Shown here: piece by piece, positions 38,158 through 47,077 of the stretch
Layout of the letters: each line of letters starts with the position of its first letter
Position numbering within the stretch: position 1 is the stretch's first letter
Source of the DNA: Cellulomonas fimi
GTDB lineage: Bacteria > Actinomycetota > Actinomycetes > Actinomycetales > Cellulomonadaceae
DNA: 64,000 nucleotides
Reading direction: 5' to 3'
Assembly: GCF_012952065.1 (NCBI RefSeq)
Contig: NZ_JABCJJ010000014.1
Coordinates: 21,207-85,206 of the forward strand
Position numbers and translations under genes: made by a program
Notes under the pieces: generated by a model
Database searches by the model: none
The model's input: only the letters and a program-made list of their open reading frames with translations
Told to the model about the DNA's origin: nothing

Positions 38158-38576
38158 CCCTCGGCCCCTGCGGGGGTCGGTGAACCGAGGACCGCGCCGT
38201 CGGACAGCCGGAGGAAGGCCAGCTCGGGCGCGGGCACCATCCCGAGTGCCCGCGCGACGCCGGCGAGCTGCCCGGGGGCCTTGTTCGCGAGCAGGTCGGT
38301 GCTCAGCTGCTGCTCGACGCGCGCGAGCTGCGCGGCCTCGATCTGGAGGTCGTGCGCCTCGTACGAGCCCCGCGCCATCGACGTGTTGAGCAGCAGCGCG
38401 CCGAGCAGCGACGACGCGAGGATCGCGATGCACAGCAGCACGAACGGCGCACGGGTCCGGGTGTGCTGGGGGGCCCGGACGAGGAGGAGTCGCGGTTCGG
38501 CGTCCCGCGAGCGGTCGGGAGCGCCCGCCGGAGCGTGACGCGGCGTGGGGACGTAGGACTGCGGCAGCGCGCTCAT
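38154..38576 (-). CDS. ftsL: FtsL-like cell division protein
   Basis: A 140-residue bitopic protein with a basic N-terminus, one transmembrane helix ([19 protein letters not shown], about 45-63) and an extracytoplasmic coiled coil ([20 protein letters not shown]). This, with its place between rsmH and ftsI, fits FtsL, which joins FtsB/FtsQ. Sequence identity among FtsL proteins is low, so the call relies on topology and context. Both ends overlap neighbouring genes by four bases. Confidence 0.85.
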   Translation of the reverse strand: MSALPQSYVPTPRHAPAGAPDRSRDAEPRLLLVRAPQHTRTRAPFVLLCIAILASSLLGALLLNTSMARGSYEAHDLQIEAAQLARVEQQLSTDLLANKAPGQLAGVARALGMVPAPELAFLRLSDGAVLGSPTPAGAEG

Positions 38577-39568
38577 GCGGCCCTCCTTCGCAGGTGGTCG
38601 GGTGTGCGACGCAGGCGCTCGGCGGCACGGAGCCGCACGGACTGCGATCGGGGGTTCGTCTCGCGTTCCTCGGCGGACGCCTCCTCGGCGCCCCGCGTGA
38701 GCAGCCGGAGGTAGGGCTTGTGGGTCTCGGGCTCGACCGGGAGGCCGGCCGGAGCGCTCGACGTCGCCCCGGCGGCGAACGCGCGCTTCACCAGGCGGTC
38801 CTCGAGCGAGTGGTAGGACTCGACGACGATCCGGCCGCCCACGGCGAGCACCTCGATCGAGGCCGGGACCGCGCGCTCGAGGACCTCGAGCTCGCCGTTG
38901 ACCTCGATCCGCAGCGCCTGGAACGTGCGCTTGCCGGGGTGACCGCCCGTCTTCCGGGTCGCGGCCGGGATGCTGGCACGCAGGAGCTGGACCAGCTCGC
39001 CGGTCCGCGTCAGGGGGACGCGTTCGCGCTGCGCGACGACGTTCCGTGCGATCCGCTGGGCGAAGCGCTCCTCGCCGTACTCACGCAGGATCCGGACCAG
39101 CTCGCGCTCCTCGTACGTGTTGAGCACGTCCGCGGCGGTGCGGCCCGTCGCGCGGTCCATGCGCATGTCGAGCGGCGCGTCCTGCGCGTACGAGAAGCCG
39201 CGCTCGACCTCGTCGAGCTGGAGCGAGGAGACGCCGAGGTCCATGAGGACGCCCTGGACCGCGGCGAGCCCGAGGCGGTCGTGCACGATGTCCTCGATCT
39301 CGTCGTACACGGCGTGGACCGGCGTGAAGCGGTCGCCGAACGCGCCGAGTCGCCGGCCCGCGATCTCCAGCGCCTGCTCGTCCCGGTCGATGCCCACGAC
39401 ACGCACCTCGGGGAACGCGCGCAGCACCGCCTCGGAATGCCCCCCCATGCCGAGCGTCGAGTCGACCAGCACGGCCCCGGGAGAGGTCAGCGCGGGCGCG
39501 AGCAGCTCCACGCAGCGCGCGAGCATCACCGGGGTGTGCCGCTCCGCCGCGTCGCGCGGTTCGGTCAT
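38573..39568 (-). CDS. rsmH: 16S rRNA m4C1402 methyltransferase
   Basis: The 331-residue SAM-dependent enzyme (MraW) methylates N4 of C1402 in 16S rRNA. Motifs are [56 protein letters not shown] and [17 protein letters not shown]. The ATG at 39568 has AGGAG upstream. An upstream-extended frame starting at 39775 encodes His/Pro/Ala repeats and is rejected as part of the protein. Confidence 0.96.
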   Translation of the reverse strand: MTEPRDAAERHTPVMLARCVELLAPALTSPGAVLVDSTLGMGGHSEAVLRAFPEVRVVGIDRDEQALEIAGRRLGAFGDRFTPVHAVYDEIEDIVHDRLGLAAVQGVLMDLGVSSLQLDEVERGFSYAQDAPLDMRMDRATGRTAADVLNTYEERELVRILREYGEERFAQRIARNVVAQRERVPLTRTGELVQLLRASIPAATRKTGGHPGKRTFQALRIEVNGELEVLERAVPASIEVLAVGGRIVVESYHSLEDRLVKRAFAAGATSSAPAGLPVEPETHKPYLRLLTRGAEEASAEERETNPRSQSVRLRAAERLRRTPDHLRRRAA

Positions 39569-39604
39569 CGGTACTCCTTGCTGTGCCGGCGCGTGCTGCC
39601 TGGC

Positions 39605-39691
39605 GGGCGTGCGGGCTGATGGGCGTGGGGCTGGTGGGCGTGCGGGCTGGTGACTCGCGGGGCGGTGGCTGGCGGGCTGGTGGGCTGATGG
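39605..39691. repeat. Imperfect GGGCTGRTGG repeats between mraZ and rsmH
   Basis: Within the 280-base gap between mraZ and rsmH, copies of GGGCTGRTGR begin at 39613, 39628, 39644, 39674 and 39682. A 17-base unit GGGCGTGCGGGCTGRTG is present at 39605 and 39636. In the sense of transcription (minus strand) this is a C-rich, G-poor tract. It shows no coding evidence. The rest of 39692-39848 holds nothing I can identify. Confidence 0.65.
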
Positions 39692-39848
39692 CTCGTGATC
39701 GATGAGGTAGAGGTGAGTGGCTGGCCGGGCAGCCACTCCGCCGTCCGACCAGGTCCCCCTCCGACCCTCTGGCACCGGGGAAGTGCGCCAGAGCGGGCGG
39801 GAGGAGACCTCGTCGGACGGCGTGGTGCGGAACCACGCTCAGCCCCGC

Positions 39849-40283
39849 TCAGAACGGTCCGTTCGGGAACACCTCCTCGGCGGTGTCGGCGTACCCGGCC
39901 TCCTGCTCGGCCAGATAGGCCTCCCAGGCCGCGAGGTCCCAGATCTCGACCCGGGTGCCGGCGCCGATCACGGCGACGTCCCGGTCCAGACCCGCGTAGG
40001 TCCGCAGGGGTGCGGGGATCGAGATCCGGCCCTGCTTGTCGGGAAGCTCGTCCGTGGCGCCCGAGAGGAAGACGCGGAGGTAGTCGCGCGCCTGCTTGCT
40101 GGTCACGGGGGCCTGCCGGATCTGGTCGTGCATCCGGCGGAACTCGTCGAGCGGCAGGAGGAAGAGGCAGCGCTCCTGCCCGCGCGTCATCACGAGCCCC
40201 GGCGCGAGCTGTCCGCGGAACTTCGCCGGGAGGATCAGCCGCCCCTTGTCGTCGAGGCGCGGCGTGTAGGTGCCCAGGAACAT
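39849..40283 (-). CDS. mraZ: Transcriptional regulator MraZ
   Basis: A 144-residue AbrB-fold protein with two tandem MraZ domains, each with the DxxGR motif ([17 protein letters not shown] and [16 protein letters not shown]). It is the first gene of the dcw cluster and in other bacteria represses that cluster by binding direct repeats upstream of itself. The start is placed at ATG 40283 because the family begins MFxG; an ATG at 40313 with GGAGGG nine bases upstream would add ten residues. Confidence 0.94.
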   Translation of the reverse strand: MFLGTYTPRLDDKGRLILPAKFRGQLAPGLVMTRGQERCLFLLPLDEFRRMHDQIRQAPVTSKQARDYLRVFLSGATDELPDKQGRISIPAPLRTYAGLDRDVAVIGAGTRVEIWDLAAWEAYLAEQEAGYADTAEEVFPNGPF

Positions 40284-40352
40284 CGCGTGCCCGCCCCCGA
40301 GGAGGTCGCTCATGTCCGGTCGCCCTCCCCTCGCGCGCCAGATATCACCAAG

Positions 40353-40387
40353 TGCCTCCACGGTACTCCACTTCCCTCCACCGTCAA
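40353..40387 (-). promoter_or_regulatory. mraZ promoter overlapped by three MraZ-type boxes
   Basis: On the minus strand TTGACG (40387-40382), a 16-base spacer and TACCGT (40365-40360) form a promoter. GTGGAG appears three times with exact 10-base spacing (complement at 40376-40381, 40366-40371, 40356-40361), covering spacer and -10. The 10-bp period matches the TGGGN-N5 repeats bound by MraZ in E. coli, so autoregulation is inferred. Confidence 0.7.
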
Positions 40388-40442
40388 CGGTTCCCTGCGC
40401 GCATTCACCCGTGCAGCGGACCGTCGGCGCAGGTCGGAGCCG

Positions 40443-40605
40443 GTGGAGCGGAGTGGAGGGAGATCGCGCGCCCGCGCTCTGACGCTGAGGCGCTGCCGAG
40501 GGCTGGTGCGCCGGTGCCGCGCAGGCCCGGCCGCTGCACGCGGCGCAGCACCGGCGCCGGCAGGGCGCGTGCCGCCCGGGGTGGAGCGAAGTGGGGCGCC
40601 TGGGC
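40443..40605 (+). promoter_or_regulatory. MraZ-like box pairs facing the moxR operon
   Basis: On the plus strand GTGGAG occurs at 40443 and 40453, and GTGGAG then GTGGGG at 40581 and 40591, with a further TGGGC at 40601. Each pair keeps the 10-base period of the mraZ operator. The rest of 40388-40734 is non-coding apart from TAGGCT (40703-40708), a possible -10 box for moxR. Confidence 0.45.
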
Positions 40606-40734
40606 CGAGAGGTGGGCCGGTCTCCGGACGCACCGTCCGAGCCCCGGGTCGGGGACCGAGATTTGCGCCACCCGGTTGATCGCCGAGCCTGGCGACGTCG
40701 CCTAGGCTCAGGACAGTCCGCCGAGGGAGTCGAC

Positions 40735-41736
40735 ATGCTGCAGGCTGTGCCGTCCTCGACCGAGCTCGACGAGCTGGTCGACGTGACCGAGAAGATCCGG
40801 GCCGGCGTGGAGCAGGTCGTCACCGGCCGGCCCGACCTCGTGCGGATCACGGTGGCGGTCCTGCTCGCCGAGGGTCACCTGCTCCTCGAGGACGTGCCCG
40901 GAGTCGGCAAGACGACCCTGGCGAAGGCCCTCGCGCGCACGATCGACTGCACGGTGGGCCGCATCCAGTTCACCCCGGACCTGCTGCCGAGCGACCTCAC
41001 GGGCGTCAACATCTTCCGGGCCCAGACGCACGAGTTCGAGTTCCGCCCTGGTCCGGTGTTCGCGAACATCGTCATCGGCGACGAGATCAACCGCGCCTCG
41101 CCGAAGACCCAGTCGGCCCTGCTCGAGTGCATGCAGGAGGCGCAGGCGACCGTCGACGGCGTCACCTACCCCCTCCCGCGGCCGTTCCTCGTCATCGCGA
41201 CCCAGAACCCCGTCGAGATGGAGGGCACGTACCCGCTCCCCGAGGCGCAGCGCGACCGCTTCATGGCCCGGCTGACGGTCGGGTACCCCGATCCGGGGTC
41301 CGAGGTCGAGATGCTCGACCGGCAGGAGGTCGTCGACCCGTTCGCCGTGCTCGAGCCGATCACGTCCGCCGTGGAGGTCGCCCGGCTCGTCGCCACGGCC
41401 CGCCGACTCTACGCGGCCCCGGCGATCAAGCAGTACGTCGTCGACCTCGTGGGCGCGAGCCGGCAGGACGCGGGGCTCCGGCTCGGGGCATCGCCCCGCG
41501 CTGCGATCCAGCTGCTCCGCGCGACGAAGGCCCTCGCTGCGATGTCGGGGCGCGACCACGTGCTGCCCGACGACGTGCAGGCGCTCCTCCAGCCCGTGCT
41601 GGCCCATCGGCTGCTCGCAAGCACCGAGTCGCGGCTCTCCGGCCGGTCCACGGGCGACGTGCTCGAGGCGATCGTCGGCCGCACGGCGATCCCGGCGGTC
41701 GAGGTCGGCTCACGTCCGCGGCTCGCGACCGGGTGA
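40735..41736 (+). CDS. MoxR-type AAA+ ATPase
   Basis: The 333-residue AAA+ protein has Walker [18 protein letters not shown] (about residues 53-69), Walker [20 protein letters not shown], sensor 1 [22 protein letters not shown] and the C-terminal lid [19 protein letters not shown]. MoxR ATPases are chaperone-like proteins typically encoded with DUF58 and transglutaminase or VWA proteins, as here. GAGGGAG precedes the ATG. It heads a three-gene operon transcribed away from the dcw cluster. Confidence 0.92.
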   Translation: MLQAVPSSTELDELVDVTEKIRAGVEQVVTGRPDLVRITVAVLLAEGHLLLEDVPGVGKTTLAKALARTIDCTVGRIQFTPDLLPSDLTGVNIFRAQTHEFEFRPGPVFANIVIGDEINRASPKTQSALLECMQEAQATVDGVTYPLPRPFLVIATQNPVEMEGTYPLPEAQRDRFMARLTVGYPDPGSEVEMLDRQEVVDPFAVLEPITSAVEVARLVATARRLYAAPAIKQYVVDLVGASRQDAGLRLGASPRAAIQLLRATKALAAMSGRDHVLPDDVQALLQPVLAHRLLASTESRLSGRSTGDVLEAIVGRTAIPAVEVGSRPRLATG

Positions 41737-41746
41737 CGCGAAGGCC

Positions 41747-43081
41747 GTGATGACACCGCGCATCAGACGCATCAGAGGCGCCGGCGCCCGCGCCGCACGG
41801 TTCGCCGCGCTCCGCCGGCTGCGGCCGACGGCGCGCGGGTGGGGAACCGGCCTCGGCGGCCTCGTGCTCGCGGGGCTCGGCCTGGGCCTCGGCTCGACCG
41901 ACCTGATCCGGCTCGGCCTCGTCGGACCGCTGGTCGTGCTCGTGGGCGCGGTCTGGTTGCTGCTGGTGGACCCCACCCGCGGTCGCCACCCGCTGCGCGT
42001 CGTGCGCGCGGTGCACCCCAACCCTGTGCCCGTGCACGGGACCGCCACCGCGCGGGTCGAGGTCCGCGCGGGCGACCCGTCCGGACGTGCCCGCCTTGCC
42101 GAGCTGGTCCTGGGCGAGCAGGCGGCGACCCAGCTGTCCGGCGGGCTGACGCTCCGTGCGCGCGTCGTCCGGTCCCCCGGACAGATCACGCTGAGCTACC
42201 CGATCCAGCCGATCCGCCGTGGGCGTTGGCCGCTCGGCCCGCTCGTGGTGCGGCGTGCCGACCCGTTCGGCGTGATGCGGACCCGCGCCGCGCTCGGCCA
42301 GCAGGCCGAGGTCGCCGTGTGGCCGGAGGTGGTCGACCTCCTGCTTCCCGGTGGCGCGCTCGTCGGCGAGCCCGACCGGGTCGCGCTCGGTGCCCGGACG
42401 CCGTCCCCTGACGACGCCGCGCTGCGCGACTACCGGGTCGGTGACGACCTCCGGCGGGTGCACTGGGCCAGCTCGGCCCGCCGCGGACAGCTGCTCGTCC
42501 GGAGCGACGAGCGCGCCGGCATGCTGCCTGCGAGCGTCCTGCTCGACCTGCCGCAGGACCGTGCGGGGATCGAGTGGAGCATCTCGCTGGCGGCCTCGAT
42601 GGGCATCGCGCTGCTGACCGCCGGGCATCCCGTCCGGCTGCTCGGCGCGCGTGCGGGCGAGGGCGCCGCAACGGTCGACCCGGCCGTCCGCCTCCGCCAC
42701 CTGCGCGAGGGTGCGGGTCAGACGGGACGCGCCGCGCTGCTCGACCTGACCGTCGACCTGGAACCGGGCCGCACCCCGGCCGACGCCGACGCCGACCTGC
42801 TCGCCGCCGCCCACGAGCTCACCGCGGCCGGGTCCGGGTCGGCGCTCGTGCTGGGGGTCCTCGGACCGCTCTCCGCGGCGGCCCGCAACACGCTCGCGCC
42901 GGTGGGTGACCTGTGCGACGCCCTCGCCGTCGTGCGCGTGCCGAGCGGGGCCGGCGTCGCGCGGCGGGAAGCGGAGCACACGATCGCCGCGCTCCGGCGG
43001 GCCGGCTGGCGTGCCTGCCCCGCGACCCCCGGTGAGGACCTCCACACCTGTTGGCTCCGGCTGCTGAGGACGGAACGATGA
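41747..43081 (+). CDS. DUF58 membrane protein
   Basis: The 444-residue protein begins with a basic segment and two transmembrane helices (GLVLAGLGLGLGSTDLIRLGL, LVGPLVVLVGAVWLLLV, about 36-80), followed by a beta region and the DUF58 signature with a VWA-like fold (DDAALRDYRVGDDLRRVHWA, then SDERAGMLPASVLLDL). It normally partners MoxR. GTG at 41747 and ATG at 41750 are both possible starts. Its stop overlaps the next start as ATGA. Confidence 0.9.
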   Translation: MMTPRIRRIRGAGARAARFAALRRLRPTARGWGTGLGGLVLAGLGLGLGSTDLIRLGLVGPLVVLVGAVWLLLVDPTRGRHPLRVVRAVHPNPVPVHGTATARVEVRAGDPSGRARLAELVLGEQAATQLSGGLTLRARVVRSPGQITLSYPIQPIRRGRWPLGPLVVRRADPFGVMRTRAALGQQAEVAVWPEVVDLLLPGGALVGEPDRVALGARTPSPDDAALRDYRVGDDLRRVHWASSARRGQLLVRSDERAGMLPASVLLDLPQDRAGIEWSISLAASMGIALLTAGHPVRLLGARAGEGAATVDPAVRLRHLREGAGQTGRAALLDLTVDLEPGRTPADADADLLAAAHELTAAGSGSALVLGVLGPLSAAARNTLAPVGDLCDALAVVRVPSGAGVARREAEHTIAALRRAGWRACPATPGEDLHTCWLRLLRTER

Positions 43082-45258
43082 ACGAGCTGCCACGCGGGAC
43101 CCGCACGGTGGTCGCCGGTGCGCTGTGCGCCGCCGCGGTCGTGGCCAGCCTCCACGCGCTGACCGGGCTGATCTCTGCCGGCCGATGGTTGCCCGCGGCT
43201 GTGGTGTGGGTCCTCTGCCTGGCCGCCGTCCTGATCGGCGTCCGCGCGCTGACACGCGCGTGGTGGGCCCCGACGCTCGCGGGCACCGTCGTCGCCGGCG
43301 TCGCGGTGCTCGCGGTGTTCGCCAGCCCGCCCGGCCGGTTCCAGCTGGTTCCGTCGACCGACTCGCTCGGCCGCCTCGGTGACATCGTCCGGGTCGGCAT
43401 GGAGTACGTCAACGGGTCGCGTCCGCCGGTCGACGGCACGGTGCCGCTCGAGCTCCTCGTCGTCGGCGGGGCGCTGCTCGTCCTGCTCGTGACCGACCTC
43501 GTCGCGCTCGGCCTGGCGTCGCCCGCCTGGTCGGGTCTCGGGCTGCTGGCGCTGTGGATCCCTGGCGTGGCGCTCGACCGCCCCGGCAGCGGATGGGCGT
43601 TCGTCGGGACGGCCGCCGCCTACCTCCTCCTCCTGGCGGTGGCGGCGGCACCCGCTCCGGGCACCCGGGGCGGGCGTGGCCGTGGCGACGCCCGGCGGCG
43701 TGTGGGTGCGGCGCTCGCGGGTGCCGCCGCGGTCACGGTCACGGCCATGGTGCTGGGCCCGGTCGCCGGCGCCGCGCCTGGCTGGTCGACGATCCGGCTG
43801 CCCCAGCTCGGCACCGTCACCGGAGGATCGCTCCAGCTGGCCGACGACCTCGACATGAGCGAGAGCCTCGGCGCGCGCTCCGACGAGGTGGTGCTCACGT
43901 ACCAGGCGGACCCGGTCCCCGTCGGTCCCCTCCGCCTCTTCACGCTCCGGGACTTCGACGGCATGAGGTGGTCGCGTGACGACGACGCGAGCGACGTCGC
44001 CCCCGACGACGACGTGCTGTGGCCCGCTCGGGACCTCCAGCGCCCGGCCGGCGAGGCGGTACCGACCGTCAGCACGGTCACCGTCGAGGTCGGCGGCCTC
44101 CGTGAGGAGCGGCTCCCGGTCCCGGTGATGCCTCGCACCGTCGAGGCCGACGGCCGGTGGACCTACGACGCCGCGCGGGACGAGGTCGTGCGGGTCGGCG
44201 TGACGCGGCCCGGGATGGTCTACACGATGGAGGTCCAGCTCCTGGAGCTGACGGCTGACGGGCTGCGGGCGAGCGACGGCGACGACCCCGCGGACATGGA
44301 GCGGTACCTCGCGGTTCCCCAGACCTCGCGCGCCGACGAGGTCGCGCTCACGGCGGCGGAGGTGACCGCCTCGGCCGACAACCGGTACGAGCAGGCGCTC
44401 GCGCTCCAGTCCTACTTCCGGAGCTCGCAGAACTTCACCTACGACACCGACGTCCCGGCGGCCCGCAGCGACGACGGCGTCTGGGACTTCCTCGGGAGCC
44501 GCACCGGCTACTGCGTCCAGTTCGCGACCGCGATGACCGTCATGGCCCGCACGCTCGGCATCCCCGCTCGTCTCGCGGTCGGGTTCCTGCCCGGATCGCT
44601 CACCGACGCGGGCCAGTACGTCGTGACCGGCCGTGACTCGCACGCGTGGCCCGAGCTGTACTACCCCGACCTGGGCTGGATCCGCTTCGAGCCGACGCCG
44701 GCAGTCCAGTCGGGAGCGCCGCCCCGCTGGGCAGACCCGTTCGCGGGCGCCGGGGCCGCGCCGACCCGGGAGGCGAACCCGGAGGGTCCGGGTGCACTTC
44801 CCAGCACGGCCGCGACGCAGGCGCCGCAGTCCGCGCCCGCCGGCGGAGCGCAGCAGGCCGACCGCGGGTCGACCATGGCAGCCGCCGCGGCAGCCTCAGT
44901 CCTGGCCCTCGCCGGGGCGGTGTGGGTCGTGCGGCGCCGTCGCTCGGCGCGCGCGGGAGACCTCAGCCCCGAGGTGGCCTGGCAGCACCTGCGCACGAGG
45001 CTCGCGTCGGCAGGCATCACCTGGAGCGATGCTCGTACTCCGGCTCAGGTCGTCGCACTCGTGTCCGCGGAGCTCGCCCGGCGGAACGGGTCACCGATGC
45101 GACCCGAGGCCGAGATCGCGCTCCGGGAGCTGGCGTTCGCGGTGCAGGACGACCGCTACGCGCCCGACCCCCGGGACTGGGAGCACGGTGAGCTCGAGAA
45201 CCGGGTGGGCGCCGTGCTCCGTGAGGTGACGAGCCCGACTCGCGTCGAGGTGCCGTAG
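43078..45258 (+). CDS. Transglutaminase-like membrane protein with DUF4129-type tail
   Basis: The 726-residue protein has about six N-terminal transmembrane helices (1-230), an extracytoplasmic region, and a transglutaminase-like core with Cys in SRTGYCVQFATAMTVMARTL (about residue 479), His in DSHAWPELYYPDLGW (about 521) and Asp in the same motif. A late transmembrane helix (MAAAAAASVLALAGAVWVVRR) and a cytoplasmic helical tail (WQHLRTRLASAGITWSDART) follow. The MoxR-DUF58-transglutaminase trio is widespread; its substrate is unknown. A 16-base direct repeat spans the stop codon. Confidence 0.9.
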   Translation: MNELPRGTRTVVAGALCAAAVVASLHALTGLISAGRWLPAAVVWVLCLAAVLIGVRALTRAWWAPTLAGTVVAGVAVLAVFASPPGRFQLVPSTDSLGRLGDIVRVGMEYVNGSRPPVDGTVPLELLVVGGALLVLLVTDLVALGLASPAWSGLGLLALWIPGVALDRPGSGWAFVGTAAAYLLLLAVAAAPAPGTRGGRGRGDARRRVGAALAGAAAVTVTAMVLGPVAGAAPGWSTIRLPQLGTVTGGSLQLADDLDMSESLGARSDEVVLTYQADPVPVGPLRLFTLRDFDGMRWSRDDDASDVAPDDDVLWPARDLQRPAGEAVPTVSTVTVEVGGLREERLPVPVMPRTVEADGRWTYDAARDEVVRVGVTRPGMVYTMEVQLLELTADGLRASDGDDPADMERYLAVPQTSRADEVALTAAEVTASADNRYEQALALQSYFRSSQNFTYDTDVPAARSDDGVWDFLGSRTGYCVQFATAMTVMARTLGIPARLAVGFLPGSLTDAGQYVVTGRDSHAWPELYYPDLGWIRFEPTPAVQSGAPPRWADPFAGAGAAPTREANPEGPGALPSTAATQAPQSAPAGGAQQADRGSTMAAAAAASVLALAGAVWVVRRRRSARAGDLSPEVAWQHLRTRLASAGITWSDARTPAQVVALVSAELARRNGSPMRPEAEIALRELAFAVQDDRYAPDPRDWEHGELENRVGAVLREVTSPTRVEVP

Positions 45259-45281
45259 GGAGTCGGTCGAGGTGCCGTAGG
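45244..45281. repeat. Exact 16-bp direct repeat spanning the transglutaminase stop codon
   Basis: GTCGAGGTGCCGTAGG occurs at 45244-45259 and 45266-45281. The first copy encodes the last codons and stop; the second repeats codons VEVP-stop out in the intergenic space, pointing to a local duplication. Confidence 0.75.
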
Positions 45282-45309
45282 CGTCGGAGGTCGGTGCGTC
45301 ACGTACGGT

Positions 45310-45735
45310 TCAGTGCCCGCGGTCCTCGCGGCGCCGGTCCCACCGGTCCTCGAACCGCTGGAGGAACCCGCCGCGCTGCTTCCTCGCCTTGCCGGTGGGC
45401 CGGTTGCCGGTGGGCCGGTTGCTGGTGGGCCGCGGCCCGACGCCGCCCTTGGCGTCCACGATCCCCGTCGGGCCGGACGGGCGCGGTGCCGCGAAGGCGA
45501 ACACCGCCGAGGCGAGCATGAGGACGAACCCGATCACACCGACCCAGAGCTGCGAGCCGGCGGCTCCGGCGACGAGAAGAAGCAGCCCGACGAGCAGGCC
45601 AGCACCGGCGATGACCCATCGACCGATGCCGCGCCGTCCGCGTGATTGCAGCGTGCTCGCCAGGCGCGGGTCGTCAGACGTGAGCTGTCGCTCCATCTGC
45701 TCCAGTACGCGCTGCTCGTACTCGGAGAGAGGCAT
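45310..45735 (-). CDS. DUF3040 membrane protein
   Basis: A 141-residue protein with the DUF3040 opening (MPLSEYEQRVLEQMERQL followed by DPRLASTL) and two transmembrane helices (VIAGAGLLVGLLLLVAGAAG and LWVGVIGFVLMLASAVFAFA). The C-terminal cytoplasmic tail contains NRPTGNRPTG from a 15-base tandem repeat (45390-45419). Function unknown; relatives are common beside dinB in actinobacteria. GGAGG precedes the ATG at 45735. Confidence 0.85.
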   Translation of the reverse strand: MPLSEYEQRVLEQMERQLTSDDPRLASTLQSRGRRGIGRWVIAGAGLLVGLLLLVAGAAGSQLWVGVIGFVLMLASAVFAFAAPRPSGPTGIVDAKGGVGPRPTSNRPTGNRPTGKARKQRGGFLQRFEDRWDRRREDRGH

Positions 45736-45771
45736 CACTACCTCCGAACGTCCCGGTGGGTCTGGTCGACC

Positions 45772-47067
45772 TCAGGATAGATCGCCGTGAGCACTCGCGG
45801 TAGTTGGGGTCCCCTGACCACTCCCCGAACGGACGCGGACGGAAGGCGCCGACGCCGACTGGATCGCGGCGCGCCCGAATCGTCCGCGGACGACGTCCAT
45901 CGCCCGCTCCGCGTCCGCGCGCCGAGAGCGCTCAGACATCTCGTCCACCGCCTGCTCGAGGGTCGGCTGGACGGCCGTGCTCGTGGCGGGTGAGAGCCCC
46001 TCCGCGCGCACGCCGACGAGGCGGACCGGCAGCCCCCCCAGCTCCACTCCGGCGAGCAGCTCGCGGGCGACGAGGTAGATCTCCCGGCCGATGTCCGTCG
46101 GGGTGGTGAGCGTACGGGCGCGCGTGAGCGTCCGGAAGTCCGAGGTGCGCACCTTGATGCTGACGGTTCGCGTGACGAGGCCCTCCGACCGCAGGCGCGA
46201 CGCACAGTGCTGGGCGAGGTCCTGAGCCTTGGCCTGCACGAGCTCGAGGTCGGCCACGTCGGCGGGGAAGGTGGTCTCCGCCCCGATGCTCTTCTCGACC
46301 CGACCCGGCGTCACGGGCCGGGGGTCGCGGCCCCAGGCCAGGTCGTGAAGATGCGCGCCGGCCACCTTGCCGACAGCGCGCTGGATCGTCGCGACGTCGC
46401 TGTCTGCCACGTCCGCGACGGTTCGCAGGCCCCACCGCGCCAGCGCCGCCTCCGTCCGCTCTCCCACGCCCCACAACGACCCGACGGGAAGGGTGCGGAG
46501 GAACTCGACCGTCGCGTCGCGCGGGATCAGGAGCACACCGTCGGGCTTGGCGAGCCCGGACGCCAGCTTGGCCACGAACTTGGTGCCTGCGATCCCGACC
46601 GAGCAGGTGATCCCGTGCGCCACCCGCACCCGCTCGCGGATCATGGCGGCGATCACCGTCGGAGGGCCTAGTCGGCGCCGTGCCCCCGACACGTCGAGGA
46701 ACGCCTCGTCGACGCTCACCTGCTCGACGAGCGTGGTCACCTCTCCGACGATCTCCATGACGCGCGCGGAGACCGCGCGGTACGCCTGGTGGTCTGGTTC
46801 GATGACCACCGCCTGGGGGCACATGCGTCGCGCCACCTGCATCGGCATCGCCGAGTGCACGCCGAAGGCACGGGCCTCGTACGTCGCTGCCAGGACGACG
46901 GCGCGCTCGGAGCCGCCGACGATCACGGGTCGACCTCGCAGCTGCGGGCGACGGGCCAGCTCCACGGATGCGAAGAACGCGTCCATGTCCACGTGGAGGA
47001 TCGAGCAGCCGTCCTCGTCCGTGCCCCAGTCGCGACGGGCGCCTGACGGCCGCGGCGCCCGGCTCAC
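45772..47067 (-). CDS. dinB: DNA polymerase IV (Y family)
   Basis: The 431-residue translesion polymerase has the catalytic motifs ILHVDMDAFFASVEL and EQVSVDEAFLDVSGA, the steric-gate region, thumb HhH segment (VGERTEAALARWGLRTVADV) and a little-finger domain. No clear C-terminal clamp-binding pentapeptide is visible. The GTG at 47067 begins 10 bases after the HEPN gene stop; an earlier GTG at 47088 would overlap it. It is second in an operon whose promoter carries a LexA box, so SOS induction is expected. Confidence 0.94.
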   Translation of the reverse strand: MSRAPRPSGARRDWGTDEDGCSILHVDMDAFFASVELARRPQLRGRPVIVGGSERAVVLAATYEARAFGVHSAMPMQVARRMCPQAVVIEPDHQAYRAVSARVMEIVGEVTTLVEQVSVDEAFLDVSGARRRLGPPTVIAAMIRERVRVAHGITCSVGIAGTKFVAKLASGLAKPDGVLLIPRDATVEFLRTLPVGSLWGVGERTEAALARWGLRTVADVADSDVATIQRAVGKVAGAHLHDLAWGRDPRPVTPGRVEKSIGAETTFPADVADLELVQAKAQDLAQHCASRLRSEGLVTRTVSIKVRTSDFRTLTRARTLTTPTDIGREIYLVARELLAGVELGGLPVRLVGVRAEGLSPATSTAVQPTLEQAVDEMSERSRRADAERAMDVVRGRFGRAAIQSASAPSVRVRSGSGQGTPTTASAHGDLS

Positions 47068-47077
47068 GGCGGGCCGC

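Noticed and set aside
39569..39775. N-terminal extension of rsmH encoding His/Pro/Ala repeats
   Set aside because: Family homology starts at 39568 with a good ribosome site; the extension is repeat DNA.
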